From contig NZ_JAMYWY010000001.1 in the NCBI RefSeq assembly GCF_024159265.1, positions 1 to 64,000 of the forward strand: a DNA stretch of 64,000 bases. The letters run 5' to 3'. Positions within the stretch are counted from its first letter, which is position 1, and each line of letters opens with the position of its first letter. Both the position numbers and the translations under genes were made by a program. Shown here in pieces: positions 43,471 through 52,588 of this stretch. This DNA comes from Paenibacillus sp. 1781tsa1. Lineage in GTDB: Bacteria; Bacillota; Bacilli; Paenibacillales; Paenibacillaceae. The notes beneath the pieces were generated by a model, which worked only from the letters and a program-made list of their open reading frames with translations, was not told the origin of the DNA and made no database searches.

Positions 43471-43671
43471 TTAATACCCGGGGCGGGAGATAAATCGGAA
43501 ACGCCGCCGATGAAAAAGTGTATCGGCAATTTCGACAAATTGATTATCAAAACGGGTGATGAGTCCAATCTCAATATGGGTGTCGCGGTCGTATACCTGT
43601 ACAGGTACGTGATATTCGAGATGATAGATAAAATCGCTATGTTGAGTCAGTTGTCCGTTGTCTTCGCGCAA
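43471..43671 (-). CDS. Small conserved-looking protein of unknown function
   Basis: 66 residues from TTG 43669-43671, with SD GGAAGGTGA about seven bases upstream. The protein alternates polar and hydrophobic residues, as in beta-strands (FIYHLEYHVPVQVYDRD, THIEIGLITRFDNQFVEIAD) and ends RFRFISRPGY. The frame stays open upstream through about 43,760 and reads FRFTVVFTVNILSTQEGERV before the TTG, but has no ATG, GTG or TTG there. The true start may be non-canonical or the sequence may contain an error. It opposes pth. Confidence 0.5.
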   Translation of the reverse strand: MREDNGQLTQHSDFIYHLEYHVPVQVYDRDTHIEIGLITRFDNQFVEIADTLFHRRRFRFISRPGY

Positions 43672-43811
43672 AACCCGCTCACCTTCCTGGGTTGATAAAA
43701 TATTAACTGTGAATACTACAGTAAATCGGAACTTTACTTTCCTGATATTATATGAAATATAACATTCGAAGTCTATGCCTCACCTCAGGCTAATCCGAAG
43801 GAGGGAACAAG

Positions 43812-44372
43812 ATGAAGTGGATTGTCGGACTTGGAAATCCAGGCTCGAACTATGCCAAAACTCGTCATAATATCGGTTTTATGGCACTCGATCGGTTGGC
43901 TGATCGTCATAGTATCTCCATTACACAGAGTAAATGTAAGGCGCTGATTGGAGAAGGTCATATTGGCGGTGTGAAAACAGTGCTGATTAAACCTATGACT
44001 TATATGAACTTATCTGGCGAATCAGTTCGAGCGTATATGGATTTTTATAAAGTTAGTCTTGAAGATCTGATTGTTGTGTACGACGACATGGATACTGAGA
44101 TTGGCAAAGTCAGATTGCGTTACCAAGGCAGTGCAGGCGGGCATAATGGGATCAAGTCCATCATTCAGCACACCGGTACACAGCAGTTTAACCGGGTACG
44201 CATGGGAATATCCCGTCCTGAGCCAGGACATGCCATTGTCGATTATGTACTGTCGACATTCATGAAGAAAGAAAAGGAAGCCCTTGATCAGACCATTGAG
44301 CAAACATGTGATGCCCTGGAGCATAGCTTGACTCATACGTTTGAACAAACAATGGCGAAGTTTAACGGATAA
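43812..44372 (+). CDS. pth: Peptidyl-tRNA hydrolase (SpoVC)
   Basis: Releases tRNA from stalled peptidyl-tRNA. 186 residues with IVGLGNPGSNYAKTRHNIGF (Asn9, catalytic His19), KPMTYMNLSGESV and DDMDTEIGKVRLR (catalytic Asp). ATG 43812 with SD GAAGGAGG. A TTTACT-18-TATAAC pair (43734-43763) is a possible promoter. Confidence 0.96.
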   Translation: MKWIVGLGNPGSNYAKTRHNIGFMALDRLADRHSISITQSKCKALIGEGHIGGVKTVLIKPMTYMNLSGESVRAYMDFYKVSLEDLIVVYDDMDTEIGKVRLRYQGSAGGHNGIKSIIQHTGTQQFNRVRMGISRPEPGHAIVDYVLSTFMKKEKEALDQTIEQTCDALEHSLTHTFEQTMAKFNG

Positions 44373-44469
44373 TGTTGTAAAACAACTTGGTAAAATGATC
44401 AAAAAGACGGGTTCGATTCAGCCATACTGGACATACTGGACGTATAAACCATGTTCAGGAGGCATAAAC

Positions 44470-44700
44470 ATGTCAGTGAATTACGTATGTAGGCATTGCC
44501 GTACCTTTATCGGACGAATCGATTCTGCCCGGATAACGGAAGCAGAGCTCGGCTTTCATTTCTTGACCCCCGACGAGCGGAGGGATATAATAGCGTATAA
44601 TTCCGGTGGTGACATTACCGTTCGGATTACATGTGATTATTGTAAGGAAGCCCTGGAGCACAATCCGGAGCTCAGCCTGCTCGCGAGTCCGCTTCAATAG
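44470..44700 (+). CDS. fin: Anti-sigma-F factor Fin (YabK)
   Basis: 76-residue zinc protein that inhibits sigma F to help the switch to sigma G in the forespore. CxxC pairs CRHC (residues 7-10) and CDYC match Fin. LGFHFLTPDERRDII is the conserved centre. ATG 44470 has SD CAGGAGG; the longer frame from 44341 overlaps pth and is not used. The position between pth and mfd is as in B. subtilis. With csfB this window encodes two forespore anti-sigma factors. Confidence 0.9.
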   Translation: MSVNYVCRHCRTFIGRIDSARITEAELGFHFLTPDERRDIIAYNSGGDITVRITCDYCKEALEHNPELSLLASPLQ

Positions 44701-44764
44701 ACATCGCTGTAGCAGGATCGAATGACAGTTGAGGGCGGTTGCGTAATAACGCTCCACCTTTTAT

Positions 44765-44792
44765 AGCCTTGGCAGCCTGCTGAGGCTTCTTT
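44765..44792 (+). terminator. Probable terminator after fin
   Basis: 10-bp stem AGCCTTGGCA / TGCTGAGGCT (two wobble pairs, 3-base loop) followed by TCTTTTC, in the 272-base fin-mfd spacer. Confidence 0.55.
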
Positions 44793-44972
44793 TCAGTTGG
44801 CATGAAAGCCACTGCTATATCCAAATCAGGTCCCGCCACATCAACAGATGTGGCAATGTTGCGAGTAATCCTTTATGATGAAACAGGAGAAAAAGGAATT
44901 TGTATCCATTTTAATAGTGATGCTACGCGTATGCGTGAGATAATCAAGTAAGTTATAAGAGAGGTGCCCCTT

Positions 44973-47900
44973 TTGTTACAAGCACTTATACAGGCTTTTT
45001 CCAAAGATCCGGACTTCGGGTCCATTACAGCCGGAATCAAGTCCGGCATGAAGGAACAATTGGTTTCGGGTCTATCCGGCTCGGCGCGTCAGATTATGCT
45101 GGCAGCTCTGCATCAGGAAATGAACCGACCATTGCTCGTAGTAACGCACAATATGTTTTCAGCTCAAAAAATTGCAGAAGATTTACAGGAAGCGCTTTCA
45201 CCCGATCAGGTGTTGATCTATCCTGCCAACGAACTTGTCGCTGCTGAAGCCGCTGTTTCCAGCCCGGAAACATTGGGTCAGCGTATTGATGTGTTGGTCC
45301 GCTGCGCCCAGGGATTCAGGGGCGTTGTTGTGATTCCTTTTTCCGGGGTAAGACGTTATGTTCCGCTTCCGGAAGTGATGGCCAATGCTCGAATTTTAAT
45401 TAAACAGGGCAACACACTCCAACTGGACTCCTTCCTGCTTGAGATGGTTAAGCTCGGATATGAGCGTGTAGAGCGCGTAGAATCTCGTGGTGAGATGAGT
45501 GTTCGCGGAGGTATTATCGACTTCTATCCGGTTACTTCATCGATCGCATATCGAGTGGAGTTATTTGATGACGAAATCGATTCCATTCGGACATTTGACC
45601 CAGCCGATCAGCGTTCAATTGAACGAATTGAAGAGATTACGGTTTTGCCATGCAAGGAGTTAATTGCAGATCGTGAACGAATGGAACAGGCTGCCGATGC
45701 GGCTGCTCTTTTGCTCGAACAACAGCTGGAGAAAATGACGGACCGGCAGGCGAAGCTGCGTCTTCGTGAAGAAATTCATCGGGAGATTGAGCTTTTGCGG
45801 GAGCACGTGTATTTCTCTGAAATGTATAAATATATCTCTCCGCTCTATCCGGAGAATAAAACGATTTACGACTATATGCCAGAAGATACCCTGCTGGTCC
45901 TTGATGAGCCTGCCAGATTATCGGAGACATCGAAACAGCTGGACCGTGATGAATCGGAGTGGAACCTGCATTTGATGCAAAACGGAAAAACACTTCCGGA
46001 TCTTCCATTATCCGCAGACGGTGATGAACTCTTGTATGAGCGTCCATTCCAGACGCTGTTTATGTCGATCTTTTTGCGCCAAGTTCCACACACCCAACCA
46101 CAGAACATTCTGAACTTCATCAGTCGTGGCATGCAGGATTTCCATGGACAGATGAACGTACTGAAGGCAGAGATGGAGCGCTGGCAGAAGGCCGGAGTTC
46201 AAGTGCTCATGCTGGCGAACGGTGAGGAGCGACTTGAGCGGATGCGCCGGGTACTGATGGACTATGATATTCCAGAGCCAGAGATGATGATCGGTAACTT
46301 GCAAACGGGATTTGAAATGCCGTCCATTCATTTGGCTGTTGTCACCGAGGGCGAGATGTTCTCGCAAAAACAGCGTAAAGTACGCAAACCGATTCGAAAT
46401 GTAGATAATGCTGAACGGATCAAATCCTATAGTGAGCTAAAAGTGGGCGACTATGTCGTTCACCAGAACCACGGGATTGGTAAGTACCTTGGGATCGGCA
46501 CCCTCGAGGTTGGCGGCATTCATAAGGACTACATGCATATTCTCTATGCAGGTGGAGACAAACTGTCTGTACCTATTGAGCAGATCGATCTGATTCAGAA
46601 GTATGTGGGTTCCGAAGAAAAAGAACCGAAAATATATAAGCTGGGCGGCAATGAGTGGACACGGGTTAAAAATAAAGTCCGCACATCCGTACAGGATATT
46701 GCTGATGATCTGATCAAGTTGTATGCAGAGCGTCAGACCTCCAAAGGGTTTGGATTCGACAAGGATTCTGCGGAGCAGCAGGAGTTTGAGGACATGTTCC
46801 CTTACGATGAGACACGTGATCAGGTGCGTGCGATCGAAGAAATCAAGAAGGACATGGAACAAAACCGTCCAATGGACCGTTTATTGTGTGGGGATGTAGG
46901 TTACGGCAAAACCGAGGTGGCTATTCGGGCTGCATTTAAAGCAGCGATTGAAGGCAAACAGGTGGCTGTACTGGTTCCGACAACCATTTTGGCACAGCAG
47001 CATTTTGAGACGTTCCGTGAGCGGTTCTCCGGTTATCCGTTCAACATCCATGTGCTTAGCCGGTTCCGCTCCCGTAAAGAGCAGAATGAAACAGCCAAAG
47101 GCATCAAGGCAGGCACAGTAGATATTGTCATCGGGACGCATCGATTGCTGTCGCAGGATCTGGTGTTCAAGGACCTGGGACTGCTCATTGTTGATGAAGA
47201 ACAGCGCTTCGGAGTAACCCATAAGGAGAAACTGAAGAAGCTGAAAACCAATGTGGACGTGCTTACGCTGACGGCAACGCCGATTCCGCGTACGCTTCAT
47301 ATGTCGATGTTGGGTGTTCGTGATCTGTCCGTTATTGAGACTCCGCCAGAGAATCGTTTCCCGGTACAGACCTATGTGGTTGAACACAGCCAGGCGCTTG
47401 TTCGCGAAGCCATTGAACGTGAGCTTGCTCGTGGTGGGCAAGTGTATTACCTCTACAACCGTGTTCAGGGAATTCAGGAGATGGCTGCCGAAATTTCTGA
47501 ACTTGTGCCTGAAGCCAAGGTTGGTGTGGGACATGGTCAGATGTCGGAAACCGAGCTGGAGAAGACGATTCTGGACTTCCTGGATGGTGAATATGACGTG
47601 CTTGTGAGCACAAGTATCATTGAGACCGGGGTAGATATTCCCAACGTAAATACACTGATCGTACATGATGCGGATAAAATGGGGCTCTCCCAGCTGTATC
47701 AGCTGCGCGGACGTGTGGGTCGTTCCAACCGTATTGCGTATGCCTATTTTACGTACCAACGGGATAAAGTGCTTACTGAAGTTGCTGAGAAGCGTCTGCA
47801 ATCAATCAAAGAATTTACCGAACTGGGTTCAGGATTCAAAATTGCCATGCGTGACTTGTCGATCCGTGGTGCAGGAAATCTGCTGGGAGCAGAGCAGCAT

Positions 47901-48500
47901 GGCTTCATCGCTTCCGTCGGGTTTGATCTGTATTCCCAGATGCTTGCGGAGGAGATCAACAAACGCAAAGTTACGATGCTTGGCGAAGAGCCGGTACCTT
48001 CCGACCAGTGGAACACAACGCTGGATCTCAGTATCGATGCCTACTTGCCGTCCGACTATATTTATGACAGTATTCAGAAGATTGAGATCTACAAAAAAGT
48101 GGCGGTCATTGCATCCTTCGACGATGCGATGGAGTTGGAAGACGAATTGGTTGACCGGTTCGGTGATCTTCCGGAAGCTGTCATTAACTTGCTGGCTGTT
48201 GCGCGGATGAAAGTATACGGCAAAATTTACGGTATTGAGTCCATTTCCCAACGTGGTGAGGACATTACCGTGAAGTTTTATGAAGGGCGTGAACATGCCT
48301 TTGAACTCTCGAAAATCGCGCACATTGGAAATCAGTTCGAAAGACGTGTACAATTTGAACAAGGACCCCATATGCTGATTCACGCTAAAGGCAAGGGGCT
48401 TGGGGATAAGCAACTAATGGAGCTGGTAGAGAAAATTCTGGAGTCCATGAAGACGGCTTTTAAATCAAAGGGGGAACTAAAAGATGTTACCAAAGTATAA
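44973..48500 (+). CDS. mfd: Transcription-repair coupling factor Mfd
   Basis: ATP-dependent translocase that removes RNA polymerase stalled at lesions and recruits UvrA. About 1,175 residues: a UvrB-like N-terminus, an RNA-polymerase-interacting CarD-like domain (SYSELKVGDYVVHQNHGIGK), a RecG-like translocase with Walker A GDVGYGKTE near 640 and DEEQRFGV, and a C-terminal TRCF domain. TTG 44973 is chosen with SD GAGAGGTG; GTG 44964 lies inside that SD. Its end overlaps the prsA start by 17 bases. Confidence 0.97.
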   Translation: MLQALIQAFSKDPDFGSITAGIKSGMKEQLVSGLSGSARQIMLAALHQEMNRPLLVVTHNMFSAQKIAEDLQEALSPDQVLIYPANELVAAEAAVSSPETLGQRIDVLVRCAQGFRGVVVIPFSGVRRYVPLPEVMANARILIKQGNTLQLDSFLLEMVKLGYERVERVESRGEMSVRGGIIDFYPVTSSIAYRVELFDDEIDSIRTFDPADQRSIERIEEITVLPCKELIADRERMEQAADAAALLLEQQLEKMTDRQAKLRLREEIHREIELLREHVYFSEMYKYISPLYPENKTIYDYMPEDTLLVLDEPARLSETSKQLDRDESEWNLHLMQNGKTLPDLPLSADGDELLYERPFQTLFMSIFLRQVPHTQPQNILNFISRGMQDFHGQMNVLKAEMERWQKAGVQVLMLANGEERLERMRRVLMDYDIPEPEMMIGNLQTGFEMPSIHLAVVTEGEMFSQKQRKVRKPIRNVDNAERIKSYSELKVGDYVVHQNHGIGKYLGIGTLEVGGIHKDYMHILYAGGDKLSVPIEQIDLIQKYVGSEEKEPKIYKLGGNEWTRVKNKVRTSVQDIADDLIKLYAERQTSKGFGFDKDSAEQQEFEDMFPYDETRDQVRAIEEIKKDMEQNRPMDRLLCGDVGYGKTEVAIRAAFKAAIEGKQVAVLVPTTILAQQHFETFRERFSGYPFNIHVLSRFRSRKEQNETAKGIKAGTVDIVIGTHRLLSQDLVFKDLGLLIVDEEQRFGVTHKEKLKKLKTNVDVLTLTATPIPRTLHMSMLGVRDLSVIETPPENRFPVQTYVVEHSQALVREAIERELARGGQVYYLYNRVQGIQEMAAEISELVPEAKVGVGHGQMSETELEKTILDFLDGEYDVLVSTSIIETGVDIPNVNTLIVHDADKMGLSQLYQLRGRVGRSNRIAYAYFTYQRDKVLTEVAEKRLQSIKEFTELGSGFKIAMRDLSIRGAGNLLGAEQHGFIASVGFDLYSQMLAEEINKRKVTMLGEEPVPSDQWNTTLDLSIDAYLPSDYIYDSIQKIEIYKKVAVIASFDDAMELEDELVDRFGDLPEAVINLLAVARMKVYGKIYGIESISQRGEDITVKFYEGREHAFELSKIAHIGNQFERRVQFEQGPHMLIHAKGKGLGDKQLMELVEKILESMKTAFKSKGELKDVTKV

Positions 48501-49644
48501 AAAAGTAGGAAAAGTACTGTCTGTGAGCATGGTCGCAGTACTATCCCTATCACTGCTTGCTGCATGTGGCAAGAAGGAAGAAGCAAAAACACCGGAATCG
48601 ACAGATACGAGTGCTGTAGTCGCTACGTATGATGGTGGTACCATTACAGCCAATGAATTCGACATGGAGCAACGTGTCATGAAATTCCTCTATCCGGAGT
48701 ATGCACAAATGATGGATATGGATGATTTCAAAGAGTATCTGGTAAAACAGGAAGTTGCTTATGAATATCTGAGTGGCAAAGCAAGTGAAGAAGCCAAAAC
48801 AGCGGGTTCCAAAGCGGCAACTGAGCAATTCGATAAAATGAAAGCATCTGTTCAGGCGGATCAATGGACAGAAATGCTCAAAGCTCAGAACCTGACAGAC
48901 GATAACATTAAAAACTACATGACTCGGATTATGACAGTTATTAAAGACAAAGAAACAGGCGTTACGGAAGATGCAGTCAAGGCTGAGTTTGAGAAAAACA
49001 AAGATCAGTTCACTACGGCTTCCGTTCGTCACGTGCTGATTAACTTCACAGATCCAAAAACGCAAAAAGAGCGTAAAAAAGAAGATGCACTGAAAATCGC
49101 AAAAGAAGTAAAAACGAAATTGGATGGCGGAGCTGATTTTGCTAAAATTGCAAAAGAATATTCCGAAGATCCAGGTTCTGCTGAAAAAGGTGGATTGTAC
49201 GAAGAAACACCTGTAGGCAGCTGGGTAGAGGCATTCAAGGAAGCTGCAAAAACATTGCCACTGAACAAAATCAGTGATCCGGTTGAGACGGAGTATGGTT
49301 ACCACATCATGAAAGTGGAAGCTCGTACTGAAGCGGACTTCACCAAATTGACAGCTGAGCAAAAAGAAAGTCTGAAGAGCCAATTGGCAGCTGCTGAGAT
49401 TGATACGTTCATGCAAAATGAATTGGACAAAATCGTAAAAGAAGTCAAACTGCCAAAAACAGAAAAAGCTGAAGAAGGCACGACTGAAGGTACAACTGAG
49501 GGTACAACGGGTACAGGAACTGAAGGAGAGAAAACAACCGAACCAAAAACGGATGACTCCAAAGGTACGGATACCAAGACTGACCAAGGTACGACTGGAA
49601 CAGACAAAGATGCAACTACAGATGAAGGTACAAGCAGTAAGTAA
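48484..49644 (+). CDS. PrsA-like peptidyl-prolyl isomerase lipoprotein
   Basis: 386-residue extracytoplasmic foldase. The lipobox is LAAC (Cys28) after a basic, hydrophobic signal. A chaperone-like helical region is followed by a parvulin PpiC domain (about 175-280, ASVRHVLINF to EYGYHIMKVEAR). The last ~65 residues are a Gly/Thr/Glu/Lys repeat tail (TEGTTEGTTG), likely a flexible wall-spanning region. ATG 48484 overlaps mfd. B. subtilis has no prsA here. Assists folding of exported proteins, by family. Confidence 0.9.
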   Translation: MLPKYKKVGKVLSVSMVAVLSLSLLAACGKKEEAKTPESTDTSAVVATYDGGTITANEFDMEQRVMKFLYPEYAQMMDMDDFKEYLVKQEVAYEYLSGKASEEAKTAGSKAATEQFDKMKASVQADQWTEMLKAQNLTDDNIKNYMTRIMTVIKDKETGVTEDAVKAEFEKNKDQFTTASVRHVLINFTDPKTQKERKKEDALKIAKEVKTKLDGGADFAKIAKEYSEDPGSAEKGGLYEETPVGSWVEAFKEAAKTLPLNKISDPVETEYGYHIMKVEARTEADFTKLTAEQKESLKSQLAAAEIDTFMQNELDKIVKEVKLPKTEKAEEGTTEGTTEGTTGTGTEGEKTTEPKTDDSKGTDTKTDQGTTGTDKDATTDEGTSSK

Positions 49645-49735
49645 GTTAGTAAATCATGCTGTGTTAGCATACGTTCAGGGTTAAATCCGCCCGAATGAAT
49701 GCCTTGTACTACGTAATTATGGACAACCATACAGA

Positions 49736-49777
49736 GAAGCAAGGGGAGGACTTAGGACCTCCTTCTTGCTTCTTCTT
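49736..49777 (+). terminator. Intrinsic terminator after the prsA-like gene
   Basis: Long stem GAAGCAAGGGGAGG / CCTCCTTCTTGCTTC followed by TTCTTG. The rest of the 331-base spacer to spoVT holds no convincing gene. CACACTA (49891-49897) resembles a sigma-G -10, but the only -35-like GAATA (49871-49875) is 15 bases away, too close. Confidence 0.75.
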
Positions 49778-49975
49778 GTATATATTCAAGCTGTATGGGT
49801 ACATGGTCGCCTTCTTCAAAAGTTACACAACTATATTCTCCGAAGCATGTATAAGGAAATGGGAACAGATGAATACTATGGTCAAGATATCACACTAAAC
49901 GTTCTGGGACTTTCCTCTACCCATTAAGGAACAGTAGTTGAAAAATCTTCTCGAGAAAGTGGGGCAACATGTGAA

Positions 49976-50518
49976 ATGAAAGCTACTGGTATTGTCCGCC
50001 GTATAGATGACCTTGGTCGTGTGGTCATTCCAAAAGAAATCCGCCGTACGTTACGTATTCGTGAAGGTGATCCGCTGGAAATTTTCGTGGATCGTGATGG
50101 AGAAGTTATCCTTAAAAAATATTCGCCAATTGGCGAACTTGGTGATTTTGCCAAAGAATATGCAGAATCCCTGTATGAGAGTACGGGTCATGTAACGATG
50201 ATTTCCGACCGGGATACCATCATCACGGTGGCAGGAGGCTCCAAGAAAGAGTATTTGGACAAGCAGGTAGGTCAACTGTTAGAGGGCTGTATGGAAAACA
50301 GAAAGACCATTTTGGAAACAAACAACGGTTCTTATGAGCTTAGCAAAGATCATGACGAGACGTTATCATCATTTGTTATTGCGCCGATTATTTCAGGTGG
50401 TGACCCCATCGGAACGGTTATCCTGTTCAATAAGGATGAATCGGTGAAGATGTCTCAGATGGAAGTGAAGATGTCCGAGACAGCTGCTGGTTTCCTTGGC
50501 AAGCAAATGGAGCAATAG
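49976..50518 (+). CDS. spoVT: Stage V sporulation regulator SpoVT
   Basis: 180-residue tetrameric regulator of sigma-G-dependent forespore genes. The N-terminal AbrB-type domain (MKATGIVRRIDDLGRVVIPKE) is followed by a GAF-like domain (about 55-178). It is paralogous to the N-terminal half of AbrB at 29.8 kb. ATG 49976 has only a distant SD-like AGTGGGG. A terminator follows. Confidence 0.95.
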   Translation: MKATGIVRRIDDLGRVVIPKEIRRTLRIREGDPLEIFVDRDGEVILKKYSPIGELGDFAKEYAESLYESTGHVTMISDRDTIITVAGGSKKEYLDKQVGQLLEGCMENRKTILETNNGSYELSKDHDETLSSFVIAPIISGGDPIGTVILFNKDESVKMSQMEVKMSETAAGFLGKQMEQ

Positions 50519-50528
50519 ATAGCAAATC

Positions 50529-50566
50529 AACTCCTGGTGCCCTGATTCGGGCATACGGGAGTTTTT
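50529..50566 (+). terminator. Intrinsic terminator after spoVT
   Basis: Composite stem ACTCC / GGAGT with inner TGCCC / GGGCA, followed by TTTTTGCG. Confidence 0.8.
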
Positions 50567-50682
50567 GCGTTTTAAGGGAAAGGAGTTGATCCAGACGGGT
50601 GTCATGGTACAGAGTTAGTCTGTATGCCCTCAGGCAGGTATAATAACAAGGTATGCTTAAAAGGATTACGCAGGAGGGACTT

Positions 50683-52440
50683 ATGAAACAGCCGTCTACA
50701 GGCTCAAGGCTGCTACAGGGTGCATTTGTTCTTGGGCTTGCCGCCATTATCTCCAAAATCATTGGTGCTTTTCAAAAAATTCCGTTGCAGAATCTGGGGG
50801 GAGACGGTGTTTTTGGCATTTACAATACGGTGTATCCGTTATATATGCTCATTGTTACGCTTGCTGCTGCTGGGCTGCCTCTGGCCGTATCCAAATTCGT
50901 AGCAGAGCAGAATACACTTGGAAGACCGGACGAGAGCAGAAGGATTATTCGGTTATCCTCAATGCTGCTTGGAGGAATTGGACTTATTATGGCGCTCTTG
51001 ATGTATGCAGGTGCGCCGCTGATCGCTGACATGATTGGCAACCGTCATGTGGTTCCATCAATTCGTGCTGCTTCATGGGCTTTGTTGTTTGTTCCGGTGA
51101 TGACAGGGCTGCGTGGGTATTTTCAGGGATTACAGCAGATGGTGCCAACAGCGGTATCCCAAGTGGTGGAGCAGACGATACGTGTCACCGTCATGATTGT
51201 TCTGCTTCTATGGTTGATGAGACGGGACGCTTCGCTTGAGACGATTGCCGCTGGTGCCATGATGGGCTCCGTTGCCGGCGGAATGGTTGGGCTGCTTACC
51301 ATGTTAGGGTACATGGTCCGTCATCGGCGAAAAGGCAAGGAAGAGCGAACCGGGCAATTGGATTCGGAATGGAGCAGTAGAGGCGGGGAGGTTGGATCAG
51401 AACGTCAGGAGCATCAAGAGCATCAAGAGCATAGACCGGCTACGCCACAGAGGAAAATGGTGAGTGCTGTTAGCCCCGCTCTGGCAGAACGATCACGATC
51501 CAATGGTGAGTGGATCAAGACGCTGCTCATGTACGCCATTCCCGTCTGTCTCGGGTCGCTGGCTGTACCGCTGATGAATCTGGTAGATACCTTCACCGTG
51601 CCCCGATTGCTGCGGGGAGAAGGACTGGATGAGCTCCAGTCGATGGTTTCCTTCGGCATCTACAACCGTGGATTGCCACTGGTTCAACTGGTGACGATGC
51701 TGGCTACGTCACTGTCTGTGCTGTTTATTCCGGCGATGGCGGAAGCCCGGTTAAAGGGCGGGCCAGAAGCCGTCCGGCAGCAAGCAGGCCTCGCGCTGCG
51801 CTGGTTCTGGTTGATCGGCCTGGCGGCATCCGCGGGTCTCGCGGTGCTGGCGGAGCCGATTAACCGCATGCTGTACGGAGATGCCGCAGGCACCGAAGCA
51901 CTGCGGTACATGGCACTGACGGCTGCGGGCAGCACCGTCAGCATTATTGCGGCGGCGCTGCTGCAAGGCCTCGGCGCCGTGCGCGCACCCGCGTTCAGCA
52001 TGCTGGCCGCCGCAGGCGTCAAGGCGCTGCTGAACGTTATGCTTGTGCCGGCGCTGGGCATCAGCGGCGCGGCTCTGGCAGGCGCAGTCGCCTACATGCT
52101 GGCGGCTGGCCTGAATGTGGCGCTGCTGGCGCGACTTGTCGCCCTGCGCCCTGCCCCTGGCGCCGTCCTGGCGAAGCCGGCGCTGGTGATCGCCGCCATG
52201 AGTCTGGCGGCGGTAGGCACGGCCTGGGCCGCCGAAGCGGTACTCGGCGGCATGGGTATCGCGGCCGACAGCAGGCTGGCCGCGATGGGCGTGAGCCTGC
52301 TGGGCATTGCCGCAGGCTCGGCCGTGTTCTTGCTGGCGGCGGCCCGGACAGGGCTGCTGACCGCTGCAGAGCTGGCGGCAGTACCCAAGTTGGGGCCTCG
52401 CCTCGCCAAGCTGCTGCGCAGACTGCGTGTGCTGCGTTAG
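50683..52440 (+). CDS. yabM: MATE/MOP-family polysaccharide flippase (YabM, SpoVB-like)
   Basis: 585-residue membrane protein with about 14 hydrophobic segments, related to SpoVB and MurJ-type lipid flippases; the substrate is unknown. The N-terminal LLQGAFVLGLAAIISKIIGA and VFGIYNTVYPLYMLIVTLA are typical. A hydrophilic loop rich in Gln, Glu and His (about 230-270) interrupts the domain halves. ATG 50683 has SD CAGGAGGG and is preferred over ATG 50653. From about 51.75 kb to the stop the DNA becomes strongly GC-rich and Ala/Leu-heavy. Confidence 0.9.
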   Translation: MKQPSTGSRLLQGAFVLGLAAIISKIIGAFQKIPLQNLGGDGVFGIYNTVYPLYMLIVTLAAAGLPLAVSKFVAEQNTLGRPDESRRIIRLSSMLLGGIGLIMALLMYAGAPLIADMIGNRHVVPSIRAASWALLFVPVMTGLRGYFQGLQQMVPTAVSQVVEQTIRVTVMIVLLLWLMRRDASLETIAAGAMMGSVAGGMVGLLTMLGYMVRHRRKGKEERTGQLDSEWSSRGGEVGSERQEHQEHQEHRPATPQRKMVSAVSPALAERSRSNGEWIKTLLMYAIPVCLGSLAVPLMNLVDTFTVPRLLRGEGLDELQSMVSFGIYNRGLPLVQLVTMLATSLSVLFIPAMAEARLKGGPEAVRQQAGLALRWFWLIGLAASAGLAVLAEPINRMLYGDAAGTEALRYMALTAAGSTVSIIAAALLQGLGAVRAPAFSMLAAAGVKALLNVMLVPALGISGAALAGAVAYMLAAGLNVALLARLVALRPAPGAVLAKPALVIAAMSLAAVGTAWAAEAVLGGMGIAADSRLAAMGVSLLGIAAGSAVFLLAAARTGLLTAAELAAVPKLGPRLAKLLRRLRVLR

Positions 52441-52588
52441 CTTCATGCTCATAGTGCTTCTGCATCTGCACACCCAATATGCAATTATAGGATATCGAAT
52501 GATTCTGTTATAATACGTGTAATTAGTCCTGTTCAGGCACGCTGAATGAGTGAGCCTGACCAGGATAGTCCGGATGGAGGTTTACGTA

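Noticed and set aside
44368..44398. Sigma-F promoter for fin (GGATA-16-GGTAAAATGA)
   Set aside because: Each element has a mismatch and the spacer is off by one; too weak to list.
49695..49898. 67-residue frame before spoVT
   Set aside because: No SD, and it spans the terminator of the preceding gene.
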